Positions 8,277-17,654 of a stretch of 64,000 nt of DNA are shown here, piece after piece. Source of the stretch: Pseudoalteromonas sp. N1230-9 (GTDB lineage: Bacteria; Pseudomonadota; Gammaproteobacteria; Enterobacterales; Alteromonadaceae); contig NZ_CP090419.1 in assembly GCF_032716425.1 (NCBI RefSeq), positions 2,172,001 to 2,236,000 of the forward strand, in the 5' to 3' direction. The position numbers and the translations under genes are program-made. How positions within the stretch are numbered: the stretch's first letter is position 1; each line of letters opens with the position of its first letter. Under the pieces are notes generated by a model. It searched no databases and was not told the DNA's origin. It worked only from the letters and a program-made list of their open reading frames with translations.

Positions 8277-9482
8277 ATGCGCAAAAAAATAACATTTCAA
8301 AGCGGTGAGCTAACACTTGCAGGACAACTTGAGTACCCTGCAAACGATGTAAAGTTTTACGCTCTATTTGCTCACTGCTTTACATGTGGAAAAGATATAG
8401 CAGCTGCAACCAGAATAAGCCGCGCACTAGTTCAACAAGGTATTGCCGTGTTACGTTTTGACTTTACCGGTTTAGGTAATAGCGATGGTGATTTTGCTAA
8501 CAGCAATTTCTCCTCCAACATCCAAGACTTGATCGCCGCCGCAGAGCATTTACGTGAAAACTTTAAAGCACCACAGTTACTCATTGGCCATAGCTTGGGA
8601 GGTGCTGCAGTGCTTGCAGCCGCTGATAAAATTAATGAAGTACAAGCCATTGTGACTATTGGTGCGCCATCGGATGCTCAGCATGTAAGTCATAACTTTG
8701 CAGCCCAAATAGATGAAATTAACAGCCAAAGAAAAGCAAAAGTAAACTTGGCAGGTCGTGAATTTACCATTAAAAAGCAATTTTTGGATGACATAGCACA
8801 GTATGATCGAAGCCATATCAGTAAATTAAAACGTGCTTTATTAGTGATGCACTCCCCTATCGATACAACCGTTGATATTAGCGAGGCAGAAAAAATTTAC
8901 GCCTCAGCGAAACATCCTAAAAGCTTTATAAGTTTAGATGACGCCGACCACCTACTCAGCAACAAAGTGGATGCTGATTATGCTGCAGGGGTAATCGCAT
9001 CATGGGCAACGCGTTATATTGATTATGAAAAAGAAAGTTACACGGCTCAATTATTGAATGGGAGTGTACTTGTTGAAGAAAAAGATCACGTTTTTACCCA
9101 ATATGTCAGTACAAAAGATCATACTTGGCTTGCTGATGAACCATTAAAGGTAGGGGGTAGTAACTTAGGACCCGACCCTTACCACCACTTAATTGCAGGC
9201 CTTGGCGCTTGCACATCAATGACTCTTAGAATGTACGCTAGTCGCAAAAACTTACCGTTAGAACATATTAAAGTTGAGCTCAATCATACACGTGACTACC
9301 ACCAAGATTGCGATGATTGTGAACACAACAATAAGCTAGAAGCAATCACGCGTAAGATTACACTAGTAGGTGACCTTACGGATGAACAACGACAGCGTTT
9401 GCTCGAAATAGCAGATAAGTGCCCTGTGCATAAAACCCTTCATAACAATCCATTAGTGATTAGTGAACTCGTGAATAAATAA
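8277..9482 (+). CDS. Bifunctional alpha/beta hydrolase - OsmC family protein
   Basis: The 401-aa protein joins two domains. Residues about 1-245 form an alpha/beta hydrolase with the nucleophile elbow GHSLGG (S106), preceded by [11 protein letters not shown], with the catalytic His expected in DDADHLLS. Residues about 265-400 form an OsmC/Ohr-like domain with the two expected cysteines, C312 in [14 protein letters not shown] and C382 in KCPVHKTLH. OsmC proteins reduce organic hydroperoxides with thiols. The fusion is a recognised architecture in proteobacteria, but its combined job (perhaps ester or thioester release plus peroxide reduction) is not established. The start at ATG 8277 has AAAGGTAGGG upstream. 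The gene lies downstream of an FNR-like box. Confidence 0.88.
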   Translation: MRKKITFQSGELTLAGQLEYPANDVKFYALFAHCFTCGKDIAAATRISRALVQQGIAVLRFDFTGLGNSDGDFANSNFSSNIQDLIAAAEHLRENFKAPQLLIGHSLGGAAVLAAADKINEVQAIVTIGAPSDAQHVSHNFAAQIDEINSQRKAKVNLAGREFTIKKQFLDDIAQYDRSHISKLKRALLVMHSPIDTTVDISEAEKIYASAKHPKSFISLDDADHLLSNKVDADYAAGVIASWATRYIDYEKESYTAQLLNGSVLVEEKDHVFTQYVSTKDHTWLADEPLKVGGSNLGPDPYHHLIAGLGACTSMTLRMYASRKNLPLEHIKVELNHTRDYHQDCDDCEHNNKLEAITRKITLVGDLTDEQRQRLLEIADKCPVHKTLHNNPLVISELVNK

Positions 9483-9485
9483 CCT

Positions 9486-9514
9486 GTTAGCGCGTTAAAA
9501 AATAACGCGCTAAC
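9486..9514. terminator. Hairpin between convergent genes
   Basis: A perfect 12-bp stem (GTTAGCGCGTTA / TAACGCGCTAAC) encloses an AAAAA loop. It lies just after the stop of the hydrolase-OsmC gene and before the stop of the convergent secreted hydrolase. There is no clear T tract on either side, so termination may be partial or may involve other factors. Confidence 0.6.
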
Positions 9515-9515
9515 T

Positions 9516-10253
9516 CTACTTAACTGTTTTTTCTAAGAAAAGCGTCAGTTGCTTTGTCATCTCTTCAACTAACCATTTCGGCCCGCCATCATACATGTCG
9601 TTATGGCGAGAATTAGGAATTACAGTTTGCGTTACAGGATACACAACTAGCTCCTCATCAGTTAATAACACCCTATCATCCGCTGGGTAATCGCTACCAC
9701 GTAGCGTAAGCACTGCAATATGTTTGTTTCGAGGTATCAGCATACGACGATGATCAAGGGTGATCAGCTTAGAGACCTTAGCAGGATAAATAGCGGCATA
9801 TAATGCTGCAATATCACCTCCATTTGAGTGCCCAAATAAAGTGAGCTGATTAAAGTCATACGCAGGATAATGCTTTGCAAGTTCTACGGCTAAAAACTCA
9901 AGGGTTTGCACGCCACGGTGCCAGTTTTCCATGCGTGTGGTCATGTATGGTGGCTCAGGGTTTAAACTCGGATCGCCTTTTAATTCATGTGCAACTTCAA
10001 CCGTTAAATAACCATGCTGATGAAAAACTTGCTGAGCAAATTGATAGTCTGTATGTGCCATACCATAGCCTGCCCCAATAAACGCCACGGGGCATTTTTT
10101 CTTTATCGTGCATTTGCTATCGGCAGCTGTAATGGTCACCGGAATATGGCGTGCCCGCTCAGTATCAAACAGTGTCTCTGTTTGATTTGCAAAAGCTGTT
10201 TGCCCGCTAAGGGTTAACGCGAGCATTAGCGCCGCCTTTTTAATATTTAACAT
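9516..10253 (-). CDS. Secreted alpha/beta hydrolase
   Basis: The 245-aa protein has a signal peptide (residues 1-22, ending TAFA). The mature part has an alpha/beta hydrolase fold with the nucleophile motif LFGHSNGGD and a late SRHNDMYDGGPKW likely holding the catalytic His. A CTIKKKC pair could form a disulfide. The substrate is unknown; an esterase or lipase-like role in the periplasm is plausible. Its ATG at 10253 follows the stop of the acetyltransferase gene by a single base, so it is the last gene of a four-gene minus-strand operon starting at 11666. Confidence 0.75.
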   Translation of the reverse strand: MLNIKKAALMLALTLSGQTAFANQTETLFDTERARHIPVTITAADSKCTIKKKCPVAFIGAGYGMAHTDYQFAQQVFHQHGYLTVEVAHELKGDPSLNPEPPYMTTRMENWHRGVQTLEFLAVELAKHYPAYDFNQLTLFGHSNGGDIAALYAAIYPAKVSKLITLDHRRMLIPRNKHIAVLTLRGSDYPADDRVLLTDEELVVYPVTQTVIPNSRHNDMYDGGPKWLVEEMTKQLTLFLEKTVK

Positions 10254-10254
10254 A

Positions 10255-10842
10255 CTATAACTGCTCTAATTTGAATTCTAAGCTACGTTTAACCATAGGC
10301 CATTCACCATCAATAATTGAAAACACCACGGTATCACGTACGCATCCATCGGCCATTATTTGGTGATTTCGAAGCACCCCATCTTGTTTCGCTCCTAAGC
10401 GAGCAATGGCATTGCGCGAAGCCTGGTTATGCCAATGGGTACGAAACTCAACGGCAATCACATTAAGTGTTTCAAATGCATAACTCAGCAGCAGTTTTTT
10501 ACAATCAGTATTAACCCCTGTACGCTGAAAACGCTTGGCATACCAGGTATAGCCAATTTCTAAACGGCGGTTTTTACTATCTATATTACAAAAGCGAGTT
10601 GAGCCTATCACCTCATCGGTGTGTTTATCGATGACAGCAAATGGTAATGCGCGCCCAAGTGCTTGTTGCTCAAATGCCATACTTAAATAATCGTCAACAC
10701 GTTCTTCATTAGGCACCGAGGTAAACCACAACTCCCAAAGCTTTCCATCTGAAGCAGCGCTTACTAAAGCATCGCGATGTTCACTTGTTAACGGCACTAA
10801 TTTAACAAATTGACCTTCCAAGGTGATGAGACTTAAATTCAT
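10255..10842 (-). CDS. GNAT family N-acetyltransferase, RimJ/RimL-like
   Basis: The 195-aa protein starts with LEGQFVKLVPLTSEHRDAL, the usual beginning of RimL-type acetyltransferases. It continues with FAVIDKHTDEVIGSTRF, RRLEIGYTWYAKRFQRTGVNT (acetyl-CoA-binding region, motif A) and AVEFRTHWHNQASRNAIARLGAKQDGVLRNH, typical of the family. It would acetylate an amine of a protein, peptide, antibiotic or small molecule; the target is unknown. It starts at ATG 10842 with GGAAG close upstream. It is 30 bases downstream of the pentapeptide-repeat gene and 1 base upstream of the secreted hydrolase gene. Confidence 0.85.
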   Translation of the reverse strand: MNLSLITLEGQFVKLVPLTSEHRDALVSAASDGKLWELWFTSVPNEERVDDYLSMAFEQQALGRALPFAVIDKHTDEVIGSTRFCNIDSKNRRLEIGYTWYAKRFQRTGVNTDCKKLLLSYAFETLNVIAVEFRTHWHNQASRNAIARLGAKQDGVLRNHQIMADGCVRDTVVFSIIDGEWPMVKRSLEFKLEQL

Positions 10843-10872
10843 AATCTTCCTTAACCCTCTTAGTAATAAAAC

Positions 10873-11463
10873 TTAGTCCACCAGCTCTATATCGAGCCCT
10901 GCGAGCAAGTCCAGAGCTGCATAGCGCTCAAATTTAGCTTTGCTGATATTATTAGCAGTTATATCAATGGCAAAATGGCTGGCACCAATAAAATTAGCGT
11001 TACTGAGATTGGTTTGTTGAAACAAGCTGTCACGAAAATCAGTGTCAGTAAAATCAGCAGATGATAGATCCGCATGCCTAAAATCAACATCTTTGGCAAA
11101 ACAGCTGCGCATTTTTAATGCCTTTAAACTCAGTTCAAAAAAGCTGCTGTGGCTAAGTTCACAACTAATAAAACTCACTGGAGCACGGCTGGCAAGTAGC
11201 GGCCAATCAACATCAGTAAAACGCACACTGGTTAATTTACACTGTTTAAAGCTGACCTCTTCGAGTGAGGTGTATCTCAGCCCAAGCGCAGCTAAATTGC
11301 AGTTTTTGAACTCACACTCTATAAATCGGCAATTTTCAAACTGGCTACTGCTAAAGTCACAGTCAATAAATTCACATTGCTCAAACTCGCAATGTGAAAA
11401 CGTTTGTCCCGCTAAATTAACCTCAAAGGTTTGTTCAAAATAAAGTGAATGACTTTTGATCAC
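10873..11463 (-). CDS. Pentapeptide-repeat protein (Qnr/McbG-like fold)
   Basis: The 196-aa protein is built from A(D/N)LxF-type repeats, for example HCEFEQCEF, DCDFSSSQFENCRF, HADLSSADFTDTDF and QTNLSNANF. The repeats run over about residues 20-175 with a break near 75-100, which suggests two right-handed beta-helix blocks. Size and pattern are close to the Qnr and McbG proteins that protect DNA gyrase, but many pentapeptide proteins have other or unknown roles, so no resistance function is claimed. The start is GTG 11463, which overlaps the upstream gene's TGA stop as GTGA, a sign of translational coupling. Confidence 0.82.
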   Translation of the reverse strand: MIKSHSLYFEQTFEVNLAGQTFSHCEFEQCEFIDCDFSSSQFENCRFIECEFKNCNLAALGLRYTSLEEVSFKQCKLTSVRFTDVDWPLLASRAPVSFISCELSHSSFFELSLKALKMRSCFAKDVDFRHADLSSADFTDTDFRDSLFQQTNLSNANFIGASHFAIDITANNISKAKFERYAALDLLAGLDIELVD

Positions 11464-11666
11464 GCGCTCGTCTCAATATCTTTTTTAAGCGCCAGTACAG
11501 CAATAAAAATTAGGCCAAATAATGGCATAAAACCTAAAAGCCCACCGATTATGGCGACGATTACAGGTGTTGTCGTTTTACGTTTACCTAAGTAATAGCT
11601 AATAACGGCAAAAAACGGGATTAAAATCAAAATGAAAAAACCGATGAAGCTTCCACTTACGCTCAT
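11460..11666 (-). CDS. Small two-helix membrane protein
   Basis: The 68-aa protein has two hydrophobic segments (about residues 7-24 and 33-55) joined by a basic turn (YYLGKRKTTTP). It is likely an inner-membrane protein with both ends on the same side. I chose ATG 11666 because AAGGAG lies 5 bases upstream; a longer reading from 11708 would run into the aspS terminator and lacks a good ribosome site. The stop overlaps the GTG start of the pentapeptide-repeat gene, so the two are coupled. No family recognised. Confidence 0.65.
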   Translation of the reverse strand: MSVSGSFIGFFILILIPFFAVISYYLGKRKTTTPVIVAIIGGLLGFMPLFGLIFIAVLALKKDIETSA

Positions 11667-11706
11667 GCCCACTCCTTGAAGAACATATTTAAAAACATTT
11701 AAGCAC

Positions 11707-11739
11707 AAAAAAACCCTAAGGCATACACCTTAGGGTTTT
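11707..11739 (-). terminator. Intrinsic terminator of aspS
   Basis: A 12-bp stem (AAAACCCTAAGG / CCTTAGGGTTTT) with a 6-base loop is followed, on the minus strand, by a run of seven T. It lies 31 bases beyond the aspS stop and separates aspS from the small operon starting at 11666. Confidence 0.88.
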
Positions 11740-11770
11740 CATTAAACCTTATAATTCAGTTTATTATGAA

Positions 11771-13540
11771 TTATTCAGTGTCTTTCGCTACAACATCAAT
11801 GGCAAGCTCAGTTAATGCATCTGCATTTGCTTTGCTTGGTGCATCTGTTAATAAACATGATGCTTGAGTTGTTTTAGGGAAAGCAATAACGTCACGAATG
11901 TTATCAGTACCGCATAACAGCATAACTAAACGGTCAAGACCAAACGCAAGACCTGCGTGCGGTGGAGTACCGTATTTAAGTGCGTCAAGTAAGAAACCAA
12001 ACTTGTCTTGTTGCTCTTGCGCTTCGATACCTAAAATTCTAAATGCTGTTTCTTGCATGTCTGCATTGTGAATACGTACCGAACCACCACCAACTTCATA
12101 GCCGTTTAATACCATGTCGTATGCATCTGATAATGCACCAGCTGGGTTTGCTTCAAGCTCTTGGGCAGAAATACCTTTTGGTGCAGTGAATGGGTGGTGA
12201 ACCGCATGCAGTGTACCTTCATCGTCTTCTTCGAACATTGGGAAGTCAACAACCCATAAAGGTTTCCAGCTATCAAGATCAGTGATACCTAAATCAACAC
12301 CAATCTTAAGACGTAGTGCACCCATCGCTTCGTTTACAACGTTGCGCTTGTCAGCACCGAATAAAATGATATCGCCAGATTGTGCGTTAGTACGCTCAAG
12401 TAACTGGTTGATCACCTCTTCGTTTAAGAACTTAGCGATTGGTGATTGTACACCTTCAACGCCCGCAGCACGGTCGTTCACTTTCATCCATGCTAGGCCT
12501 TTCGCGCCATAGATACCGATGAATTTAGTGTAATCGTCGATTTGTTTACGAGAAAGCTCAGCACCACCTGGTACAGTTAATACCGCAACACGGCCTTTTT
12601 CGTCATTAGCAGGACCAGAGAACACTTTAAACTCAACGTCTTTTACTAAATCAGCAACGTCTACAAGTTGCATTGGGTTACGTAGGTCTGGTTTATCAGA
12701 ACCATATAAACGCATTGCTTCGCTGTAAGGCATTACTGGGAAGTCGCCTAAGTCAACGTCTAGTAATGATTGCCACATTTCGCGGATCATTTTCTCAGTC
12801 ATTGCACGCACTTCATCAGAGCTCATGAATGACGTCTCTAAATCGATTTGTGTGAATTCTGGCTGACGGTCAGCACGTAAATCTTCGTCACGGAAACATT
12901 TAACAATTTGATAGTAACGGTCGAAACCCGACATCATTAATAATTGTTTAAATAACTGTGGCGACTGAGGTAAAGCGTAGAAGCTACCTTTGTGAACACG
13001 GCTAGGTACTAAGTAATCACGCGCACCTTCTGGTGTTGCTTTTGTCAGCACTGGAGTTTCAATGTCTAAGAAACCGTTGTCATCTAAGAAACGACGCACA
13101 AAGCTGCTCGCTTTTGCACGAAGTTTAATACGGTCGCTCATTTCAAGACGACGTAAATCTAGGTAACGGTATTTTAAACGGCGCTCTTCAGAGTTTTGCT
13201 GATTAAAATCAAGTGGTAATGGCTCTGAACGGTTGATGATAGTTAAGCTTGTGCCTAAAATTTCAACTTCACCTGTTGCCATGTCTTTATTTACTTGGCT
13301 ATCAGGGCGTGCGCGAACAACACCTTTTAACTGCACACAAAACTCTTGGCGTAGTTTATTAGCAGTATCCATTAATCCTTCTACTTCCGGATCAAATACC
13401 ACTTGTACTAGACCTTCTCTGTCACGTAAATCGACGAAAATAAGGCCACCAAGGTCACGGCGTTTGTTGATCCAACCACATAGTTCAACTTCTTGATCTA
13501 CGTGAGATTTATTTAGCTGTCCGCAATATATAGAGCGCAT
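11771..13540 (-). CDS. aspS: Aspartyl-tRNA synthetase
   Basis: The 589-aa protein matches the bacterial AspRS length (E. coli 590). It has the N-terminal OB-fold anticodon-binding domain ([23 protein letters not shown]), class II motif 2 ([18 protein letters not shown]), the GAD insertion domain (about 290-420), and class II motif 3 ([13 protein letters not shown]). It charges tRNA-Asp in the cytoplasm. I chose ATG 13540 because the protein then begins MRSIYCGQL like its homologues, with CAGGAAT upstream; the 29-codon upstream extension is not conserved. It appears monocistronic, with its own promoter near 13640 and a strong terminator. Confidence 0.98.
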   Translation of the reverse strand: MRSIYCGQLNKSHVDQEVELCGWINKRRDLGGLIFVDLRDREGLVQVVFDPEVEGLMDTANKLRQEFCVQLKGVVRARPDSQVNKDMATGEVEILGTSLTIINRSEPLPLDFNQQNSEERRLKYRYLDLRRLEMSDRIKLRAKASSFVRRFLDDNGFLDIETPVLTKATPEGARDYLVPSRVHKGSFYALPQSPQLFKQLLMMSGFDRYYQIVKCFRDEDLRADRQPEFTQIDLETSFMSSDEVRAMTEKMIREMWQSLLDVDLGDFPVMPYSEAMRLYGSDKPDLRNPMQLVDVADLVKDVEFKVFSGPANDEKGRVAVLTVPGGAELSRKQIDDYTKFIGIYGAKGLAWMKVNDRAAGVEGVQSPIAKFLNEEVINQLLERTNAQSGDIILFGADKRNVVNEAMGALRLKIGVDLGITDLDSWKPLWVVDFPMFEEDDEGTLHAVHHPFTAPKGISAQELEANPAGALSDAYDMVLNGYEVGGGSVRIHNADMQETAFRILGIEAQEQQDKFGFLLDALKYGTPPHAGLAFGLDRLVMLLCGTDNIRDVIAFPKTTQASCLLTDAPSKANADALTELAIDVVAKDTE

Positions 13541-13639
13541 AGTATTCCTGTCAGTTAAAGACTTATAGCCGCCTGCTCTTAAGAGTTCGCTATTTTGAGA
13601 GCAAAAGCCACTATACAAAGTAATCATTTAAGGCAGAGC

Positions 13640-13645
13640 ATTATA
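13640..13645 (-). promoter_or_regulatory. Probable aspS -10 element
   Basis: On the minus strand the bases read TGGGTATAATGCTCTGCC: a perfect TATAAT followed by a GC-containing discriminator. No good -35 is visible at the standard spacing. It would give a leader of about 95 bases before the aspS start. Confidence 0.5.
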
Positions 13646-13767
13646 CCCAAACCATCGCAAAATGCGAGTGCCAGCAGTGCCTGTCAGGGGCTAAATATAC
13701 ACCCCGACTTCTGAGCAAACATTTCTTTTGTTACACTAAGCAAAGTTTAAATTTATTGGTTGATTTA

Positions 13768-14616
13768 ATGCTGTATTTAGGTTGTCCGCAGTGGTCTAGC
13801 ACCGCATGGAAAGGAAATTTACTCTCTAGTCACTGTAAAAGCGCCGACATGCTCAGTGAGTATGCGCAATGCTTTAATTCAGTTGAGGGCAACACCAGTT
13901 TTTATGCTGACCCAAGTCATGAGTCATTGTTACGCTGGCATGATGCGGTACCCGAAGACTTTAAATTTACTTTTAAGTTTCATCGGCGTTTTAGTCACGA
14001 ATTACAACTGACTAATATAAATAGTGAGCTGAATGCATGGCTAAACTTATTTGAGCCAATTTTTGCCAAAACAGGGCAAATTATGTTGCAGTTACCCAGT
14101 GCCTTTGGCCCGAATGCCCTGCCACTACTAACTAACTTTATTGCCCAGTTACCAAAACAGCTTAATTACGGCGTAGAAGTTCGTCACCCTGCCTTTTTCC
14201 AAAAAGGAGAGGCTGAAATTCGTTTAAATCAGCTATTGATTGAAAATAATATAGACCGCATCAGCATGGATACTCGCGCTTTATTTGCTGTACCCGCCGA
14301 TAACGATGCATTGATTGATGCACAAAAGAAAAAGCCTCATTTACCTGTGCATGCAATCGCTACAAACAATAACCCACTGGTGCGTTTTGTTATTGCAAGC
14401 TTAGATCACGAATACAAATCCTATTACCAACCTTGGCTCAAAAAAATAAACCAATGGCTCGAAGAAGGTAAATCACCTTATGTATTTTTTCATACCGCAG
14501 ATAATCGCCAGTCACCACTTTTAGCAAGACAATTTTGCCAAGATTTAGGTTACAATCACCCCGTGCTTGCGCCTTTTATAGGTGAACGCGAAGCAAGCCA
14601 AAGCAGTTTATTTTAA
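13768..14616 (+). CDS. DUF72 (YecE-like) family protein
   Basis: The 282-aa protein starts LYLGCPQWSSTAWKG and has the family signature FNSVEGNTSFYA, then FKFTFKFHRRFSH, GQIMLQLPSAFGP, YGVEVRHPAFF and a late YVFFHTADN. DUF72 proteins have a TIM-barrel fold and no established function. ATG 13768 gives the usual family N-terminus; the TTG at 13756 would add four residues. The gene is 13 bases upstream of a YgjP-like metallopeptidase gene and is probably co-transcribed with it. Confidence 0.85.
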   Translation: MLYLGCPQWSSTAWKGNLLSSHCKSADMLSEYAQCFNSVEGNTSFYADPSHESLLRWHDAVPEDFKFTFKFHRRFSHELQLTNINSELNAWLNLFEPIFAKTGQIMLQLPSAFGPNALPLLTNFIAQLPKQLNYGVEVRHPAFFQKGEAEIRLNQLLIENNIDRISMDTRALFAVPADNDALIDAQKKKPHLPVHAIATNNNPLVRFVIASLDHEYKSYYQPWLKKINQWLEEGKSPYVFFHTADNRQSPLLARQFCQDLGYNHPVLAPFIGEREASQSSLF

Positions 14617-14629
14617 TTTCAGAGTGCAT

Positions 14630-15124
14630 ATGAAAGATTACAGCCGTTATTTTCAAGGTTACCCGCCCCATATTATTGAGCAAGTGTTACAGCTATTTAA
14701 TGGCGACAAAGCTGCAAACTATCTAAAGGGCAAATACCCTGACGCACATAGCATTACCAGCGACAAAGCTTTATACAATTACGCCACGGAGCTAAAAAAG
14801 CGTTATCTTAAAAATGCCCTGCCTTTTGGCCGTGCCGCGTTCAAAAAACAAGGCGATATGGTCACCAATGCATTAGGTACCCATACTTTTCGTATGCAAG
14901 GTAAAACCCGTAAACACGACCTAGCCATTAATAGCGATTTACTTCGCGCACCTGAGCCTTTACTCAAAGCGCTCGTCGTACATGAACTGGCTCATTTTAA
15001 AGAGAAAGACCACAACAAAGCATTTTATCAACTATGTTGTCACATGGAGCCGCAATACCATCAACTAGAACTGGATTTAAGAATATTCAGCGTATTAGTC
15101 GGTGAAGGAAAAAATCCTTACTAG
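14630..15124 (+). CDS. YgjP-like (DUF45/WLM-type) zinc metallopeptidase domain protein
   Basis: The 164-aa protein carries a zinc-peptidase motif H118ELAH122 in VVHELAHFKEKDHNKAF, with a further acidic/aromatic segment downstream, as in YgjP-like proteins. The N-terminal 90 residues are a basic strand-rich region. No signal peptide, so it is cytoplasmic. ATG 14630 avoids overlap with the DUF72 gene; a GTG at 14582 would overlap it by 35 bases. A second and longer YgjP-like gene is at 33528-34229. The substrate is unknown. Confidence 0.8.
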   Translation: MKDYSRYFQGYPPHIIEQVLQLFNGDKAANYLKGKYPDAHSITSDKALYNYATELKKRYLKNALPFGRAAFKKQGDMVTNALGTHTFRMQGKTRKHDLAINSDLLRAPEPLLKALVVHELAHFKEKDHNKAFYQLCCHMEPQYHQLELDLRIFSVLVGEGKNPY

Positions 15125-15155
15125 AGTGCCTAGTTTAAGTGAAATCGGCAGCGCT

Positions 15156-16166
15156 TTATTCAACTTCAAACCTTATTTGACCAATTAGCTGCCCTGATTC
15201 TGTAACCACTTTAACTATCCATTTGCCAGATGAATCTGCAGGGAAATTCGTTTTATGACTCCACGCCCTATAGCCCTTTTCCCGTCCACCCGATATTTCT
15301 AATGGAATACGCTCAACCTCTTTACGGTTATGCACCCATACATGGTAAATTTTTTCATTCAAGCCTCTCGGGGCTTTAACAGCGCTAAAGCTATATAGAC
15401 CTTTTTGATGTAAAGCATGCTCGGTTAATTTTTGAATCGGCTCTATTGGTTTACGGGCTTGTTCGTCAAGCTGATACGACATGCTCATATCGGTTAAGCG
15501 CAGTGCCGCAGGCGGCACAAAGCTACGTAACTGCCATAAACCTGCACTGAGCGCTCCTAATAGCAAGACAAGTAATGGAAAACGCCACCATTTTGCATTA
15601 GGCATTAAGTTACCTAAGCTTGGTATGGTAAAGATAACAGCTGTAATGAGCGCAATTTCAAAGCTCTGGCTGGTGGTAAGTTGGAATAAAATAGGTAAAG
15701 TAACTGAGATTACAACAAATAACGAAAAGTTATGAAAAACAGTAAATAACACACTGTGTTTAGCGAGTTTTTTATAATAAAGCGGGTCAACAACAGAGAT
15801 AAATGCGCACAGTGCAATTAAACCAGTAAATGCAGCCTGAGGGTGATCCCACGTTGTTACCGCTAAAAAAAACGGCAGTGCAAAAAACAAACTCTCTTGC
15901 TGCACAACCTGTAATGCAAAACGCATAAAATTGGGAGACACAGCCAAACCAAATTGCTGTTCAACTTTATCCCGTAACCAGTTATCTAGAATTAACCAAA
16001 CCCAGCTTACAAGTAAAAGTATAGAAATAACTTGCGAGAATGACTCTTTTCGCTCAACGAATATAAAGCTTGCAACCCCACTGCAAAAAGCCAACACCGC
16101 CATAAGACCAGGGCGCTTTTGCATTGCTATGACAAATTTTGTTATAAAGTCTTTTAAGTAATTCAT
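15156..16166 (-). CDS. DUF5924/DUF2914 membrane protein
   Basis: The 336-aa protein has about seven hydrophobic segments in residues 1-220, then a soluble C-terminal domain (about 225-336) with the DUF2914 pattern KIYHVWVHNRKEVERIPLEI, RAWSHKTNFP and GKWIVKVVTESGQLIG. The soluble part would be exposed on one face of the inner membrane. No biochemical function is established for this pairing. The gene is monocistronic and convergent with the YgjP-like gene; only 31 bases separate them and no clear terminator is visible there. Confidence 0.78.
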   Translation of the reverse strand: MNYLKDFITKFVIAMQKRPGLMAVLAFCSGVASFIFVERKESFSQVISILLLVSWVWLILDNWLRDKVEQQFGLAVSPNFMRFALQVVQQESLFFALPFFLAVTTWDHPQAAFTGLIALCAFISVVDPLYYKKLAKHSVLFTVFHNFSLFVVISVTLPILFQLTTSQSFEIALITAVIFTIPSLGNLMPNAKWWRFPLLVLLLGALSAGLWQLRSFVPPAALRLTDMSMSYQLDEQARKPIEPIQKLTEHALHQKGLYSFSAVKAPRGLNEKIYHVWVHNRKEVERIPLEISGGREKGYRAWSHKTNFPADSSGKWIVKVVTESGQLIGQIRFEVE

Positions 16167-16314
16167 GCAATCATAAAATCCGTTTAAGAGTATGTGATTA
16201 AAGCATAAATTGGATGAATGTAGGCTTTAAAAACGAGCTTTTAGTTCAATGCAGTTAGACATTTAGATGAAGCTAACAAGCAATAAGTATTATTTTCAAA
16301 AAGGAACAAATGGA

Positions 16315-16809
16315 ATGTTATATAGGATCTTGATAATGCTTTTATTACTCTCTAAGTGTATAACTGCAAATGCATTTGAAGATTATAGTTTTTTTAATGG
16401 TGAATGGAATTGCAAAATGAAATCAGTATTACCAGACGATGCAATACTAGAAGTTGATAGCCATATAACTACTTCAATCGAAGATTTAAACTCATACGCA
16501 AGAAGCTTTTTTAAAATTTACTTCAAACAAAACCCTAATGTGGCCTCTATTATTTCTGTAGAATCCTCAGAAAAAATGGATTTTGAGGGTGATATCATGA
16601 TCAGCTTTGATTCCTATACCCATAAAACAAAACTAATCAAAGATGATCTAAATTTATTTTCACCAGAGTCTGTGAAAAGCTTTACTCGAGGGCCTTCAGT
16701 GACAGTTAAATCAAAAATCAAAAAAATAGACGATGAGACTATTACGTTAATTGGGATCCCAGACAAAGATGTTATCAATTGCTCTAAAGCACAAAAAAGC
16801 GCGGTTTAA
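16315..16809 (+). CDS. Secreted hypothetical protein
   Basis: The 164-aa protein starts with a signal peptide (LYRILIMLLLLSKCITANA) followed by a mature part with FNGEWNCKMKSVLPDD and a C-terminal NCSK that could pair the two cysteines. I do not recognise a family; the FxGxW..C opening resembles small periplasmic lipocalin-like proteins but this is weak. ATG 16315 is chosen because AAGGAA lies 8 bases upstream at 16301-16306. The stop codon lies inside the hairpin that terminates the convergent DUF3334 gene. It is flanked by opposing genes, and its base composition is lower in GC than its neighbours. Confidence 0.65.
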   Translation: MLYRILIMLLLLSKCITANAFEDYSFFNGEWNCKMKSVLPDDAILEVDSHITTSIEDLNSYARSFFKIYFKQNPNVASIISVESSEKMDFEGDIMISFDSYTHKTKLIKDDLNLFSPESVKSFTRGPSVTVKSKIKKIDDETITLIGIPDKDVINCSKAQKSAV

Positions 16810-16816
16810 ACCGCGC
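16793..16816 (-). terminator. Intrinsic terminator of the DUF3334 gene
   Basis: The perfect palindrome GCGCGGTTTAAACCGCGC (16799-16816) is followed on the minus strand by six T (16793-16798). It contains the TAA stop of the opposing + strand gene at 16807-16809. Confidence 0.78.
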
Positions 16817-16855
16817 CTCTATTTTCCCTGACGGCTGAAAGCCAAAGTCGTTGGG

Positions 16856-17536
16856 TTACAGCCCTAACTCTGCCATAAAATCATCATCTGCATCGTCTGC
16901 TTGTGATGATGCTTTTTGCTTTTCAGCTTTTTGTTTAGCTTCGTTTTCGATGATGTCATCTGGATCAACGGCTTCTGAAATATCAAAGTCATGTAGTTTG
17001 ATAAATTCAGTTTTATCCATTGCTAGTTCTAGATAGAAAATATTTTGCTTCGCTGTAGTGAATGTTACACGGCGAGCTTGTGGTCTATCCATGGTAGTAT
17101 CAACAGAGATTTGCACCTGCTTGTTAATCGCCATCATTTTAGGTTGGTTTTGAGTGATTGATGTATGCAGCTGCTCTCTTACCTTAGAGGTAAAGTCGCC
17201 CACAATTTGGTTCATCAGCTCACCTAATACATTAGCAACATCATCTGATAAATGGCTTTGCGCAATTTCATCTTCTGGCATCCCCATATTACGCATATAG
17301 TCATGGTAGATTTCCATGGCTGCTTGCGCTGTGAAATTAGTAACAACTAGGCCTGTAAAGCCACCATCAAACAATACAAAACAGCCAATATCTGGGCGCA
17401 TACAGGTACGGGTAATTTTTTGCACCATCGCAGAATAACTAATATTGTTACCACTTGCTGATGACAATACGCCGGTTACTGAATGACACAGAGTTGATAA
17501 GATATCTTCGGTACTGATCACTTTGCTTTTAGTCAT
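16856..17536 (-). CDS. DUF3334 family protein (CheX/CheC-like)
   Basis: The 226-aa protein resembles the DUF3334 family of marine gammaproteobacteria. The central part (VANVLGELMNQIVGDFTSKVREQL) has the shape of the CheC/CheX/FliY phosphatase helix ExxN...G, with E and N in GELMNQIVG. The C-terminus is acidic and low-complexity (KAEKQKASSQADDADDD). A role in chemotaxis-like signalling or dephosphorylation is a guess from this motif. ATG 17536 has GAGAAG upstream; a 20-codon extension upstream has no support. It is divergent from cmoA. Confidence 0.72.
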   Translation of the reverse strand: MTKSKVISTEDILSTLCHSVTGVLSSASGNNISYSAMVQKITRTCMRPDIGCFVLFDGGFTGLVVTNFTAQAAMEIYHDYMRNMGMPEDEIAQSHLSDDVANVLGELMNQIVGDFTSKVREQLHTSITQNQPKMMAINKQVQISVDTTMDRPQARRVTFTTAKQNIFYLELAMDKTEFIKLHDFDISEAVDPDDIIENEAKQKAEKQKASSQADDADDDFMAELGL

Positions 17537-17654
17537 TAAACTTCTCTTTTTTGTACTTGTTATTGATAATTCTAGCCAAGCTACTGAATTTATCACTGAC
17601 TATCCAGTTAAAAATGCTAAAATAGCGGTATTATTTTTTAAAGAGACTGTTCAC

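Noticed and set aside
11042..11443. 133-codon + strand reading frame over the pentapeptide-repeat gene
   Set aside because: It is the antisense of the repeat gene and is kept open by the repetitive codons. It has no ribosome site and no recognisable composition.
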